Shown here piece by piece: positions 55,781-63,880 of a stretch of 64,000 nt of DNA. The notes under the pieces were generated by a model, which worked only from the letters and a program-made list of their open reading frames with translations, did no database searches and was not told where the DNA came from. Within the stretch, counting starts at the first letter, position 1; each line of letters opens with the position of its first letter. Made by a program: the position numbers and the translations under genes. The DNA comes from Mycobacterium colombiense (lineage in GTDB: Bacteria > Actinomycetota > Actinomycetes > Mycobacteriales > Mycobacteriaceae): positions 1 through 64,000 of the forward strand of contig NZ_MBEI01000001.1 in the NCBI RefSeq assembly GCF_001953985.1. Reading direction: 5' to 3'.

Positions 55781-56383
55781 TTAGCGCCAGGAGTAGTCGG
55801 CCCGCAGCCGGGCTGCGATCGCATCGAAGAGCTCGCGATCCAGGATGGCGCCCTCGCGGCGGATGCCCTCTTCGGGCACGTCGAGCACCCGGTCGAGTCG
55901 GACCCAGCTCGGCCTGCCCTCGTAATCCCAAGGGCCGGAACCGATTCCGATCCAGTCGTGATCCGCGGCGTGACGCTCCTGGCTGGAAACCATCAGCCCC
56001 AGCAGGACGCTGCGGTCCCGTCCCACCACCAGGACGGGGCGGTCCTTGCCGCGGGTCGGGTCGTCCTCGTAGACCACCCATGTCCAAACGATCTCGCCGG
56101 GATCCGCCCGGCCGTCCAGGCTCGGCGTGTACACCAGTTTGCGGGCACGATGCGCGGTCGGGAGGCTGCCGCTGGTCACCGGCCGGCCGGTGACGGGCGC
56201 TTCGGCGGCCGGCGGCGCCACCGCGGCGATGACGTTCGCGGTGATCCGCACGGCCTGCTGCAACTCGCGCAGCACGGTCTGGGAATTCTGCACCTGCCGG
56301 ACCAGGCGCGGAGCCCCGTTGAACACCAGATTCTCCGCGAAACGCTGGAACGTCTTCCACTGGGATTTCCGGGGAGACGGCAT
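55781..56383 (-). CDS. PemK/MazF-like protein
   Basis: This 200-residue protein is the counterpart of Rv2405. The N-terminal half is a helical region ([23 protein letters not shown]), and the C-terminal half has the PemK fold with [28 protein letters not shown]. MazF/PemK toxins cut mRNA, but no antitoxin gene is adjacent and the N-terminal extension is unusual, so toxicity is doubtful. ATG 56383 lies 6 nt after a TATGCT box; the frame extends into the lepA region and that part is noise. Confidence 0.8.
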   Translation of the reverse strand: MPSPRKSQWKTFQRFAENLVFNGAPRLVRQVQNSQTVLRELQQAVRITANVIAAVAPPAAEAPVTGRPVTSGSLPTAHRARKLVYTPSLDGRADPGEIVWTWVVYEDDPTRGKDRPVLVVGRDRSVLLGLMVSSQERHAADHDWIGIGSGPWDYEGRPSWVRLDRVLDVPEEGIRREGAILDRELFDAIAARLRADYSWR

Positions 56384-56389
56384 ATTCGC

Positions 56390-56395
56390 AGCATA
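56390..56395 (-). promoter_or_regulatory. -10 box, leaderless start of the PemK-like gene
   Basis: TATGCT on the minus strand ends 6 nt before ATG 56383. Confidence 0.5.
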
Positions 56396-56451
56396 GACGC
56401 GAGCGGCGGGCTGCGATTGTGTCCAAGTAGGTTCCGGCGACCCTGTCTGGA

Positions 56452-56457
56452 TACGCT
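56452..56457 (+). promoter_or_regulatory. Possible -10 box of lepA
   Basis: TACGCT would start transcription near 56464, giving a leader of about 65 nt that ends in AGGAG (56520-56524). No -35 is evident. Confidence 0.4.
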
Positions 56458-56530
56458 GGACGTACCCGCGAACCGCCCCGGAAACGGCCGCGACGCGCCC
56501 CGCCAAGCTTGCACGCACCAGGAGATTCCC

Positions 56531-58372
56531 ATCAGCAGTTTCGCCGACAAGACCTTCACTGCGCCGGCGCAGATTCGGAATTTCTGCATCATCGCCCACA
56601 TCGACCACGGCAAGTCCACGTTGGCCGACCGGATGCTCCAGCTCACCGGCGTCGTCGACGAGCGGTCCATGCGTGCCCAGTACCTGGACCGGATGGACAT
56701 CGAGCGCGAGCGCGGGATCACCATCAAGGCCCAGAACGTGCGCCTGCCGTGGCGGGTCGGCGACACCGATTACGTGCTGCACCTGATCGACACCCCGGGC
56801 CACGTCGACTTCACCTATGAGGTGTCGCGCGCGCTGGAGGCCTGCGAGGGCGCGGTACTGCTGGTCGACGCCGCGCAGGGCATCGAGGCGCAGACCCTGG
56901 CCAACCTCTACCTCGCGCTCGACCGCGACCTGCACATCATCCCGGTGCTGAACAAGATCGACCTGCCCGCCGCCGACCCCGACCGCTACGCCGCCGAGAT
57001 CGGCCACATCATCGGCTGCGAGCCGGGCGACGTGCTGCGCGTTTCGGGCAAGACCGGGGACGGCGTCGCCGACCTGCTCGACCATGTGGTGCGCGAGGTG
57101 CCGCCCCCGCAGGGTGTTGCCGACGCGCCGCTGCGGGCGATGATCTTCGACTCCGTCTACGACATCTACCGCGGCGTGGTGACCTACGTCCGGGTGGTGG
57201 ACGGCAAGATCACCCCGCGCGAACGCATCGCGATGATGTCCACCGGCGCCACGCACGAGCTGCTCGAGGTCGGCATCGTCTCGCCCGAGCCCAAGGCCAG
57301 CGACGGCCTGGGTGTGGGGGAGGTGGGCTACCTGATCACCGGCGTCAAGGACGTGCGCCAATCCAAGGTCGGTGACACGGTGACGGCGGCCCGGCACGGC
57401 GCCACCGAGGCGCTGACCGGATACCGCGAACCGAGGCCGATGGTCTACTCGGGCCTTTATCCGGTGGACGGCTCCGACTATCCGGTTCTGCGTGACGCTC
57501 TGGACAGGCTGCAGCTCAACGACGCGGCGCTGACCTACGAGCCGGAGACGTCGGTGGCGCTGGGCTTCGGATTCCGTTGCGGCTTCTTGGGTCTGCTGCA
57601 CATGGAGATCACCCGGGAGCGCCTGGAGCGAGAGTTCAACCTGGACCTGATTTCGACGTCGCCCAACGTCGTCTACCGCGTGGTCAAGGAGGACAACACC
57701 GAGATCGTGGTGACCAACCCGTCGGACTGGCCCGAGGGTAAGGTCCGCACCGTTTACGAGCCGGTGGTCAAGACCACGATCATCGCGCCCAGCGAATTCA
57801 TCGGCACCATCATGGAGTTGTGCCAGTCGCGCCGCGGCGAGCTGGGCGGCATGGATTACCTGTCACCCGAACGGGTCGAACTGCGCTACACCATGCCGCT
57901 GGGCGAGATCATCTTCGACTTCTTCGACTCGCTGAAGTCGCGCACCCGCGGCTACGCGAGCCTCGACTACGAGGAGGCCGGCGAGCAGGAGGCACAACTG
58001 GTCAAAGTCGACATCCTGCTGCAGGGCGAGGCGGTCGACGCATTCAGCGCGATCGTCCACAAGGACGGGGCATCGGCGTACGGCAACAAAATGACCACCA
58101 AGCTCAAAGAGCTGATCCCGCGCCAGCAGTTCGAGGTTCCCGTCCAGGCCGCCATCGGATCGAAAATCATTGCGCGCGAAAACATTCGCGCGATCCGAAA
58201 GGACGTGTTGTCTAAGTGCTACGGCGGTGACATCACCCGTAAACGCAAGCTTCTGGAAAAGCAGAAGGAAGGCAAGAAGCGGATGAAGACCATCGGGCGC
58301 GTCGACGTGCCGCAGGAGGCGTTCGTCGCGGCGCTGTCCGCCGACGCCGTAGGGGACAAGGGCAAGAAGTAG
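56531..58372 (+). CDS. lepA: Elongation factor 4 (LepA)
   Basis: This translational GTPase acts on stalled or misassembled ribosomes. From the chosen start it has 613 residues, near the usual 600. G1 is [12 protein letters not shown]3 DTPGHVDF, G4 NKIDLP; the C-terminal EF4-specific domain ends with [35 protein letters not shown]. The frame stays open to 55958, but no ATG, GTG or TTG lies between the possible promoter and the family N-terminus [21 protein letters not shown] 56531 has AGGAG with 6-nt spacing. ATT 56525 is too close to AGGAG, and TTG 56417 is the nearest canonical start. Confidence 0.9.
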   Translation: MSSFADKTFTAPAQIRNFCIIAHIDHGKSTLADRMLQLTGVVDERSMRAQYLDRMDIERERGITIKAQNVRLPWRVGDTDYVLHLIDTPGHVDFTYEVSRALEACEGAVLLVDAAQGIEAQTLANLYLALDRDLHIIPVLNKIDLPAADPDRYAAEIGHIIGCEPGDVLRVSGKTGDGVADLLDHVVREVPPPQGVADAPLRAMIFDSVYDIYRGVVTYVRVVDGKITPRERIAMMSTGATHELLEVGIVSPEPKASDGLGVGEVGYLITGVKDVRQSKVGDTVTAARHGATEALTGYREPRPMVYSGLYPVDGSDYPVLRDALDRLQLNDAALTYEPETSVALGFGFRCGFLGLLHMEITRERLEREFNLDLISTSPNVVYRVVKEDNTEIVVTNPSDWPEGKVRTVYEPVVKTTIIAPSEFIGTIMELCQSRRGELGGMDYLSPERVELRYTMPLGEIIFDFFDSLKSRTRGYASLDYEEAGEQEAQLVKVDILLQGEAVDAFSAIVHKDGASAYGNKMTTKLKELIPRQQFEVPVQAAIGSKIIARENIRAIRKDVLSKCYGGDITRKRKLLEKQKEGKKRMKTIGRVDVPQEAFVAALSADAVGDKGKK

Positions 58373-58374
58373 CC

Positions 58375-59133
58375 ATGCATATACGGGGGATGGCGACGGT
58401 GCTGATGGCGGTCGCCGCGTTGGCGACGGGCTGCGGTGGGGTCGTGGCCGGCACGGCGAAGCCGGCGCCGAACCTGAAGCCGCGACCGCTCAGCGGCGCG
58501 ACGGTCAAACAGGTGCTTCTCGACGGCCCGACGCTGTCGCGGATGCTCAATCAGACGTTCGTGGCGCGGGACCCGGCCGAATTCGGCGGGCCCGAAAAGC
58601 TGTATCAGGTCAAGCGATCGATGTCGCAGGCCGGTTGTCTGGGCGTGACGGCGATGCTGCAGCAGGGTGTGTACCAATCCGCCGACGTGAAAGACGTTGC
58701 GTCGGAATCGTGGTGGAACAACGGCGAGCCGGCGCAGGTGATCGTGGTCGAGGAGGGCGTGGTCACGCTTCCGTCGCCCGCACAGGCCCAGGCGCTGTTC
58801 GCGCAGTTCTCCCAGCAGTGGCAGCAGTGCAACGGCATGACGACGTCGGAGCAGAGCGGCCCGATCAGCACCTCGAACGTCATCAGCGATGTCCGCACCA
58901 CGGATTCCACCATCGCGGCCACCAAAACCGCGACGGCGGTCCTGCCCAACATGCCGCCCCTGCGGCCCACCCCGCAGGCGCGCGCGATCGGCATCCGGTC
59001 GAACTGCCTCGTCGAGGTGCAGGTGGTGTTCTTCGGCGGGCGACGGTCCTCCGACCCTGGATCGGCCGACATCGATTCCAGCGCCATCGACGTCGCGCAC
59101 GCCCTGATGGACCGAGTCAGCGCCCTAGGCTGA
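58375..59133 (+). CDS. lppR: Lipoprotein LppR-like, PknH-ectodomain family
   Basis: This 252-residue exported protein has a hydrophobic leader and an imperfect lipobox ALATGC (Cys20). The mature part resembles the PknH extracellular sensor domain, with LLDGPTLSRMLNQTF and widely spaced cysteines (GCLGVTAM, QQCNGMT, NCLVEVQV) expected to form disulfides. It starts 2 nt after lepA. It probably sits on the outer face of the membrane binding an unknown ligand. Confidence 0.85.
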   Translation: MHIRGMATVLMAVAALATGCGGVVAGTAKPAPNLKPRPLSGATVKQVLLDGPTLSRMLNQTFVARDPAEFGGPEKLYQVKRSMSQAGCLGVTAMLQQGVYQSADVKDVASESWWNNGEPAQVIVVEEGVVTLPSPAQAQALFAQFSQQWQQCNGMTTSEQSGPISTSNVISDVRTTDSTIAATKTATAVLPNMPPLRPTPQARAIGIRSNCLVEVQVVFFGGRRSSDPGSADIDSSAIDVAHALMDRVSALG

Positions 59134-59191
59134 CGTCGCGCGGCTCGCCGGGAAGGACAAACTCAGCGCCCGCGGCTGACGCGGCTCACCT

Positions 59192-59240
59192 GATGGTGGC
59201 GACCCGCTGCGCCCGGCTACGCCGCGCTTGCGATCGCCAC
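59192..59240 (-). repeat. 49-bp dispersed hairpin element, copy B
   Basis: 45 of 49 bases match copy A (31343-31391). In treH orientation it starts 1 nt after the stop codon, just as copy A starts at the MscS stop. GTGGCGA and TCGCCAC pair at the ends, with an inner GCGCGGC/GCCGGGCGC stem. It lies between convergent lppR and treH, a terminator position. Confidence 0.75.
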
Positions 59241-59241
59241 G

Positions 59242-61281
59242 TCACATCGGCGCGTTCGCGGGCTGGAACATCCCGGAGCCGTCGGCCTCCTCCTCTGCGC
59301 GGATGACGTGCACCACCGCGTTGATCAGCGCCAGGTGGGTGAACGCCTGGGGGAAGTTGCCCAGTTGCCGGCCGGTGCGCGGTTCGATCTCCTCCGCGTA
59401 GAGGTGCAGCGGGCTGGCGTAGGACAGCAGCCGCTCACACAGTCGCTTGGCGCGCCGCACCTCGCCGATCTCGACGAGCGCCGACACCAACCAGAACGAG
59501 CAGATCGTGAAGGTGCCCTCCTCGCCGGACAGCCCGTCGTCGGTTTCCTCGACCCGGTAGCGCAGTACCAGGCCCTCCTGGGTGAGTTCGTCGGCGATCG
59601 CCAGGACGGTGTTGCGCACCCGGGGGTCGTCCGGCGGCAGGAACCGCGTCAGCACCACCAACAGCAGCGAGGCGTCCAGCGCGTCGCTGCCGTAGCGCTG
59701 CGTGAACACCCCGCGGGAATCCACGCCGTGCTGCAGGATGTCGTTTTTGATCTCGTCGGCGATGGCATGCCACTGCTGGGCGTAGCTCTTCTCGCCCTGC
59801 CGCTCGGCCAGCTTGGCCCCGCGGTCGAGCGCCACCCAGCACATCACCTTCGACGAGGTGAAGTGCTGCGGTTCCCCGCGCACCTCCCAGATGCCGCGGT
59901 CGGGTTCGCGCCAGTGCTTGATCGCCTCCTCGACCTGCTTCTTCAGCACCGGCCACAACGTCTCCGGCACCTGCTCGCGTGACTTGGCGTGCAGGTAGAA
60001 GGAATCCAGGATGGAGCCCCAGATGTCGTGCTGGATCTGGTCGTAGGCGCCGTTGCCGATCCGGACCGGGCGGGCGTGGTCATAGCCGGACAGGTGGTGC
60101 AGCTCTTCTTCGACCAGGCTGCGTTCGCCGCCCACGCCGTACATGACCTGCAGCGGGTGCCGTTCGTTGTGGTTGGCGCCGGAGACGTCGGCGATGAAGG
60201 CGAAGAAGTCGTCGGCCTCGCGGTCCAGCCCCAGGGTGTACAGACCCCACAACGCGAACGTCGAGTCGCGCACCCAGGCGTAGCGGTAATCCCAATTGCG
60301 TTCGCCCTGCGGCGTTTCCGGCAACGAGGTGGTGCTGGCCGCCAGCAGCGCGCCGGTAGGCGAGTAGGTCAGGCCCTTCAAGGTGAGCGCGCTGCGCTGC
60401 AGGTACGCCCGCCACGGGTGATCGGGGAAGTTGCCGATGTTGATCCACTGCCGCCAACACTCGGTGGTCTGCCACATCTTGTCGGCGGCCTCTTCGTACG
60501 TCTGCGGCGCCGGGTGCTTGGTCCAGCTCAGCGCGACGAACACGTCGTCACCCTCCTTCATCCGGGTCCGCGCGCGTGCCTCCCGGCCCTCCAGCCCGAT
60601 GCGCAGGTTGCTGGTGAGCCGCATCGTCGGGTGGGCATCGGGTTCCCTGGTGGCGCGTGCGACGGCCTCCCCGTACGCGTTGGCGGAGTATTCCCAGGCG
60701 GCGCCGACGCGGTGGTAGTCGAACGCCGGCTCGCAGCTCATCATCAATTCGACGGTGCCGCTGACGCAGCGCACGGTGCGCAGCAGGATGTGCTCGGCAT
60801 CCCAATCCATCGGGGTGCGCCGGTGCGTCCGCGACCGCCGCTCCAGGTCGTGCCAGGGGCCCATGACCAGCGCATCACGCACGATCAGCCACCCGGTGTG
60901 GGTCTGCCAGGTCGTCTCCATGATGAGGCTGCCGGGAAGGTACCGGCGGGCCGACGGCACCGAAACGCCGTAGGGCCCCAGCCGGAAGTGCCCGGCGCTG
61001 CGGTCCAAGATCGCGCCGAACACGCTGGGGGAGTCCGGCCGGGGCACGCACAGCCATTCCACCGATCCGGCCGGGGAGATCAGGCAGGTGGTTTCCCAGT
61101 CCGACAGGAACGCATAGTCGGCGATCGGCGGAAATGGGTTGCGCAAGGCGGCGCTGGGAGCGAGAGGCCCGGGCGTGCGCAAGTCGATGGACGACGACAT
61201 CGACGCTGCGGAGGCGGCTTGATAGGCGTCCTCGGGCATGGCGTCGGCCGGCTGGTCTTCGGGTTGGGCATGCAGAACCAT
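59242..61281 (-). CDS. treH: Trehalase (GH15 family)
   Basis: This protein of about 679 residues is the counterpart of Rv2402, a GH15 alpha,alpha-trehalase that splits trehalose to glucose. Recognisable parts are the N-terminal NPFPPIADYAFLSDWETTCLISPAGSVEWLCVPR domain, NWDYRYAWVRDSTF and WEVRGEPQHFTSSKVMCWVALDRG, and the acidic catalytic region around LSGEEGTFTICSFW. No signal peptide: cytoplasmic. Start is uncertain: ATG 61281 is taken, but TTG 61317 and ATG 61200 (matching the M. tuberculosis start) are also possible. None has a good ribosome-binding site. Confidence 0.9.
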   Translation of the reverse strand: MVLHAQPEDQPADAMPEDAYQAASAASMSSSIDLRTPGPLAPSAALRNPFPPIADYAFLSDWETTCLISPAGSVEWLCVPRPDSPSVFGAILDRSAGHFRLGPYGVSVPSARRYLPGSLIMETTWQTHTGWLIVRDALVMGPWHDLERRSRTHRRTPMDWDAEHILLRTVRCVSGTVELMMSCEPAFDYHRVGAAWEYSANAYGEAVARATREPDAHPTMRLTSNLRIGLEGREARARTRMKEGDDVFVALSWTKHPAPQTYEEAADKMWQTTECWRQWINIGNFPDHPWRAYLQRSALTLKGLTYSPTGALLAASTTSLPETPQGERNWDYRYAWVRDSTFALWGLYTLGLDREADDFFAFIADVSGANHNERHPLQVMYGVGGERSLVEEELHHLSGYDHARPVRIGNGAYDQIQHDIWGSILDSFYLHAKSREQVPETLWPVLKKQVEEAIKHWREPDRGIWEVRGEPQHFTSSKVMCWVALDRGAKLAERQGEKSYAQQWHAIADEIKNDILQHGVDSRGVFTQRYGSDALDASLLLVVLTRFLPPDDPRVRNTVLAIADELTQEGLVLRYRVEETDDGLSGEEGTFTICSFWLVSALVEIGEVRRAKRLCERLLSYASPLHLYAEEIEPRTGRQLGNFPQAFTHLALINAVVHVIRAEEEADGSGMFQPANAPM

Positions 61282-61437
61282 CTGGACATCATCGCTGCTC
61301 AGCGATCTCGCGTCCAACGTTCCGGCTAGTGGCGTGGCGCGCGCCCGACCGTTCGCGCAGGAAGTCGGCGTGCTTTTCCATCATCGTGACGCTGACGCCG
61401 GCGCGGCTCGACATTGGTCTTCGACAGCCGGGCCGAA

Positions 61438-61443
61438 TAGGGT
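61438..61443 (+). promoter_or_regulatory. -10 box, leaderless start
   Basis: TAGGGT ends 6 nt before GTG 61450, and no ribosome-binding site lies between. Confidence 0.45.
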
Positions 61444-61449
61444 GAGCCC

Positions 61450-61644
61450 GTGAACGCGTTCCTCAACTGGTGGGACGGCAACGAGCTGTGGCTTTCGGGG
61501 CTCCCTTTCGTCCTGCAGGCCATGGTGGTGATGCCGGTCGTGCTGGCGGTGGCCTACGGCACGGCGGCCGTGCTGGATGGCGTTCTCGGCAAGGGCATCG
61601 AGCTGATGCGCCGTGCCCGCCACGCCGACGGGACGCCCGAGTAA
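61450..61644 (+). CDS. Small membrane protein (Rv2401A-like)
   Basis: This 64-residue protein starts MNAFLNWWDGNELWLSGLPF and has one long hydrophobic helix (about 20-43), then a basic C-terminus (MRRARHADG). It occupies the position of Rv2401A. The tryptophan-rich N-terminus suggests interfacial placement. The function is unknown. A second, still smaller, membrane ORF follows 5 nt later. Confidence 0.75.
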   Translation: MNAFLNWWDGNELWLSGLPFVLQAMVVMPVVLAVAYGTAAVLDGVLGKGIELMRRARHADGTPE

Positions 61645-61649
61645 CGCCC

Positions 61650-61739
61650 ATGCCCCGGTCACACGTGACGCTGGTTCTCGCCATCCTGGTGGCGCTGGTG
61701 GTCGTCACGTGGTTGGTGACCCACTTGATGCACCACTAG
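61650..61739 (+). CDS. 29-residue membrane microprotein candidate
   Basis: ATG 61650 opens a 29-codon frame, MPRSHV followed by a continuous hydrophobic helix (LVLAILVALVVVTWLVT) and the tail HLMHH. It starts 5 nt after the preceding small membrane protein, so the two may be coupled and interact in the membrane. The GC-rich codon pattern agrees with coding use, but shortness makes it tentative. Confidence 0.5.
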   Translation: MPRSHVTLVLAILVALVVVTWLVTHLMHH

Positions 61740-61760
61740 CCGGCGTCGCCTGTTTGCTCA

Positions 61761-61777
61761 GCCACCGTCGCGGTGGC
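61761..61777 (+). terminator. Short hairpin upstream of the cys leader
   Basis: GCCACCG (61761-61767) pairs perfectly with CGGTGGC (61771-61777) over a TCG loop, 21 nt after the microprotein stop and 18 nt before the cys -10 box. It separates the two transcription units. Confidence 0.6.
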
Positions 61778-61795
61778 GGCAACCGCAATTCCTGT

Positions 61796-61801
61796 TAGGC
61801 T
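61796..61801 (+). promoter_or_regulatory. -10 box of the sulfate transport operon
   Basis: TAGGCT ends 7 nt before ATG 61809, spacing expected for a leaderless transcript beginning on that ATG. Confidence 0.65.
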
Positions 61802-61808
61802 TCCCGCC

Positions 61809-61865
61809 ATGCGCGTGGCATGTGGCATTCCGGGGTGCTATGCCTTCGTGCACTGTTGTCGCTGA
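61809..61865 (+). CDS. Leaderless cysteine-rich leader peptide (attenuator)
   Basis: This 18-codon ORF encodes MRVACGIPGCYAFVHCCR, with Cys at 5, 10, 16 and 17 (four of 18 residues), ending TGA at 61863-61865. It starts at leaderless distance from a -10 box and lies 114 nt upstream of subI. Polycysteine leaderless small ORFs in front of sulfur-assimilation operons have been described as cysteine-responsive attenuators in mycobacteria. By that model, ribosomes stalling at Cys codons when cysteine is short raise expression of the transporter. Very unlikely to be chance given the gene that follows. Confidence 0.8.
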   Translation: MRVACGIPGCYAFVHCCR

Positions 61866-61974
61866 CTCCCAAACCCGTGCGCGGTCTGGTCTGGAGTTTT
61901 CGAATTCTCCTGAAGTTCTAGGTGCCTATCCGCAGAAACGGGACCGAAATCCCATACGTTCCGCATCGGAAGGC
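61842..61974 (+). promoter_or_regulatory. Candidate Shine-Dalgarno sequestering pairing
   Basis: GCCTTC inside the leader ORF (61842-61847), just before the tandem Cys codons (61854-61859), is complementary to GAAGGC (61969-61974) in the subI ribosome-binding site GGAAGG (61968-61973, 6 nt before ATG 61980). A ribosome stalled at Cys16-Cys17 would cover GCCTTC and free the subI site. The pairing is only 6 bp contiguous, so this is a proposal. Confidence 0.4.
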
Positions 61975-61979
61975 CCTCA

Positions 61980-63011
61980 ATGGACATCAGGACCGCATTG
62001 CACTGGCGGCCCGTCCTCGCCCTTGCCCTGATTGCTGGGCTGGTCGCCGGATGCCACGGCGGAGCCAGCGATGCCGTCGGCGGCGGTGGGCTGTCCGACG
62101 CGCGCACCAGCATCACGCTGGTCGCCTACTCGGTCCCAGAACCGGGGTGGAGCAAGATAATTCCGGCGTTCAATGCCTCCGACGAGGGCAAGGGCGTGCA
62201 GGTGGTCACCTCCTACGGGGCCTCCGGTGACCAGTCCCGCGGCGTGGTCGACGGCAAGCCGGCCGACGTGGTGAACTTCTCCGTCGAACCCGACATCGCT
62301 CGACTGGTCAAGGCGGGCAAGGTTTCCAAGGACTGGAATACCGACGCCACCAAGGGAATTCCGTTCGGCTCGGTGGTCACGCTGGTGGTGCGGAAGGGTA
62401 ATCCGAAGAACATCAAGGATTGGGATGACCTGTTGCGGCCGGGCGTCGAGGTCATCACGCCCAGCCCGCTGAGTTCCGGATCGGCCAAGTGGAATCTGCT
62501 GGCGCCGTACGCCGTTAAGAGTGAAGGCGGCGCCCACAGCGACGCGGGCGTGGCTTTCATCAAGAAGTTGGTGACCGAGCACGTCAAGTTGCGTCCCGGA
62601 TCGGGGCGGGAAGCCACCGATGTCTTCGTGCAGGGCAGCGGTGACGTATTGATCAGCTACGAGAACGAGGCCATCGCTACTGAGCGGGCGGGAAAGCCGG
62701 TCGAGCACATCAACCCGCCGCAGACGTTCAGGATCGACAATCCGGTGGCCGTGGTCAACACCAGCCCGCACCTGGATGCCGCCGTCGCCTTCAAGAACTT
62801 CCAATACACGGCCGCGGCCCAAAAGGTCTGGGCGCAGGCCGGTTTCCGCCCGGTCGATCCGGCCGTCGCCGCCGACTTCCGCAACCAGTACCCGGCGCCG
62901 GCGAAGCTGTGGACCATCGCCGACCTGGGCGGCTGGGCCACCGCGGATCCGCAGCTGTTCGACAAGAACGCCGGCAGCATCACCAAGATCTACACGAAGG
63001 CCACCGGATGA
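61980..63011 (+). CDS. subI: Sulfate-binding lipoprotein
   Basis: This 343-residue substrate-binding lipoprotein of the CysTWA sulfate ABC importer has a signal peptide with lipobox LVAGC (Cys25) for membrane anchoring. The mature protein is a two-lobe binding protein; PADVVNFSVEPDI, TPSPLSSGSAKWN and GDVLISYENEA are typical of sulfate- and thiosulfate-binding proteins. Its stop overlaps cysT (ATGA). Translation is probably controlled by the upstream leader peptide. Confidence 0.93.
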   Translation: MDIRTALHWRPVLALALIAGLVAGCHGGASDAVGGGGLSDARTSITLVAYSVPEPGWSKIIPAFNASDEGKGVQVVTSYGASGDQSRGVVDGKPADVVNFSVEPDIARLVKAGKVSKDWNTDATKGIPFGSVVTLVVRKGNPKNIKDWDDLLRPGVEVITPSPLSSGSAKWNLLAPYAVKSEGGAHSDAGVAFIKKLVTEHVKLRPGSGREATDVFVQGSGDVLISYENEAIATERAGKPVEHINPPQTFRIDNPVAVVNTSPHLDAAVAFKNFQYTAAAQKVWAQAGFRPVDPAVAADFRNQYPAPAKLWTIADLGGWATADPQLFDKNAGSITKIYTKATG

Positions 63012-63880
63012 CGGCCATCACGCCGGACCCGCTGGCAATCCGGCCCGAGCTCAGCGGTGACACCCCACCAGGACCGCTTCCGGGGCGCGGCCGCGGAACC
63101 ACCGCCCTTCGGGTCGGGGCGGCCACGGTGTGGCTGTCGGTCATCGTGCTGCTGCCGCTGGCGGCGATCGCCTGGCAATCCGCGGGCGGCGGCTGGCACG
63201 CCTTCTGGCTGGCGGTCTCCTCCAACGCCGCGGTCGAGTCGTTCCGGGTGACCCTGACGATCTCGGCCGGTGTCACCGTGCTCAACCTGGTCTTCGGCCT
63301 GGTGATCGCGTGGGTGCTGGTGCGTGACGACTTTCCGGGCAAGCGGCTCGTCGACGCGATCATCGATTTGCCGTTCGCTCTGCCCACCATCGTCGCCAGC
63401 CTGGTGATGCTGGCGTTGTACGGCAACAACAGCCCGATCGGCCTGCACCTGCAGCACACGTCATGGGGTGTGACGGTGGCGCTGGCCTTCGTCACGCTGC
63501 CGTTCGTGGTGCGCGCCGTGCAGCCGGTGCTGCTGGAATTGGATCGCGAAACCGAGGAGGCCGCGGCGTCGCTGGGTGCCAGCGGCCCGAAGATCTTCAC
63601 CTCCGTGGTGCTGCCGTCGCTGCTGCCCGCGTTGTTATCCGGTGCGGGCCTGGCCTTCTCACGGGCGATCGGCGAATTCGGATCCGTGGTGCTCATCGGC
63701 GGCGCGGTGCCGGGCAAGACCGAAGTGTCGTCGCAGTGGATACGTACCCTGATCGAAAACGACGACCGCACCGGCGCCGCCGCCATTTCGATTGTGCTGT
63801 TGGCCATCTCGTTTGTCGTGCTGCTCATCCTGCGGGTCGTGGGCGGACACGCGGCCAAGCGAGAGGAGCTGTCCGCATGA
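63008..63880 (+). CDS. cysT: Sulfate ABC transporter permease CysT
   Basis: This 290-residue permease has about six transmembrane helices and the EAA loop EEAAASLGASGPKIFTSVVLPSLLP that docks with the ATPase CysA. ALPTIVASLVM and AFSRAIGEFGSVVLIGG are diagnostic of sulfate and molybdate permeases. ATG 63008 overlaps the subI stop, and its own stop overlaps cysW (ATGA). Confidence 0.93.
   Translation: MTAITPDPLAIRPELSGDTPPGPLPGRGRGTTALRVGAATVWLSVIVLLPLAAIAWQSAGGGWHAFWLAVSSNAAVESFRVTLTISAGVTVLNLVFGLVIAWVLVRDDFPGKRLVDAIIDLPFALPTIVASLVMLALYGNNSPIGLHLQHTSWGVTVALAFVTLPFVVRAVQPVLLELDRETEEAAASLGASGPKIFTSVVLPSLLPALLSGAGLAFSRAIGEFGSVVLIGGAVPGKTEVSSQWIRTLIENDDRTGAAAISIVLLAISFVVLLILRVVGGHAAKREELSA

Noticed and set aside
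61820..62031. Alternative small ORFs overlapping the cys leader (ATG 61820; GTG 61822 frame)
   Set aside because: They do not sit at leaderless distance from the -10 box and lack a ribosome-binding site; the second overlaps subI out of frame. The cysteine-rich frame from 61809 fits both promoter and context.
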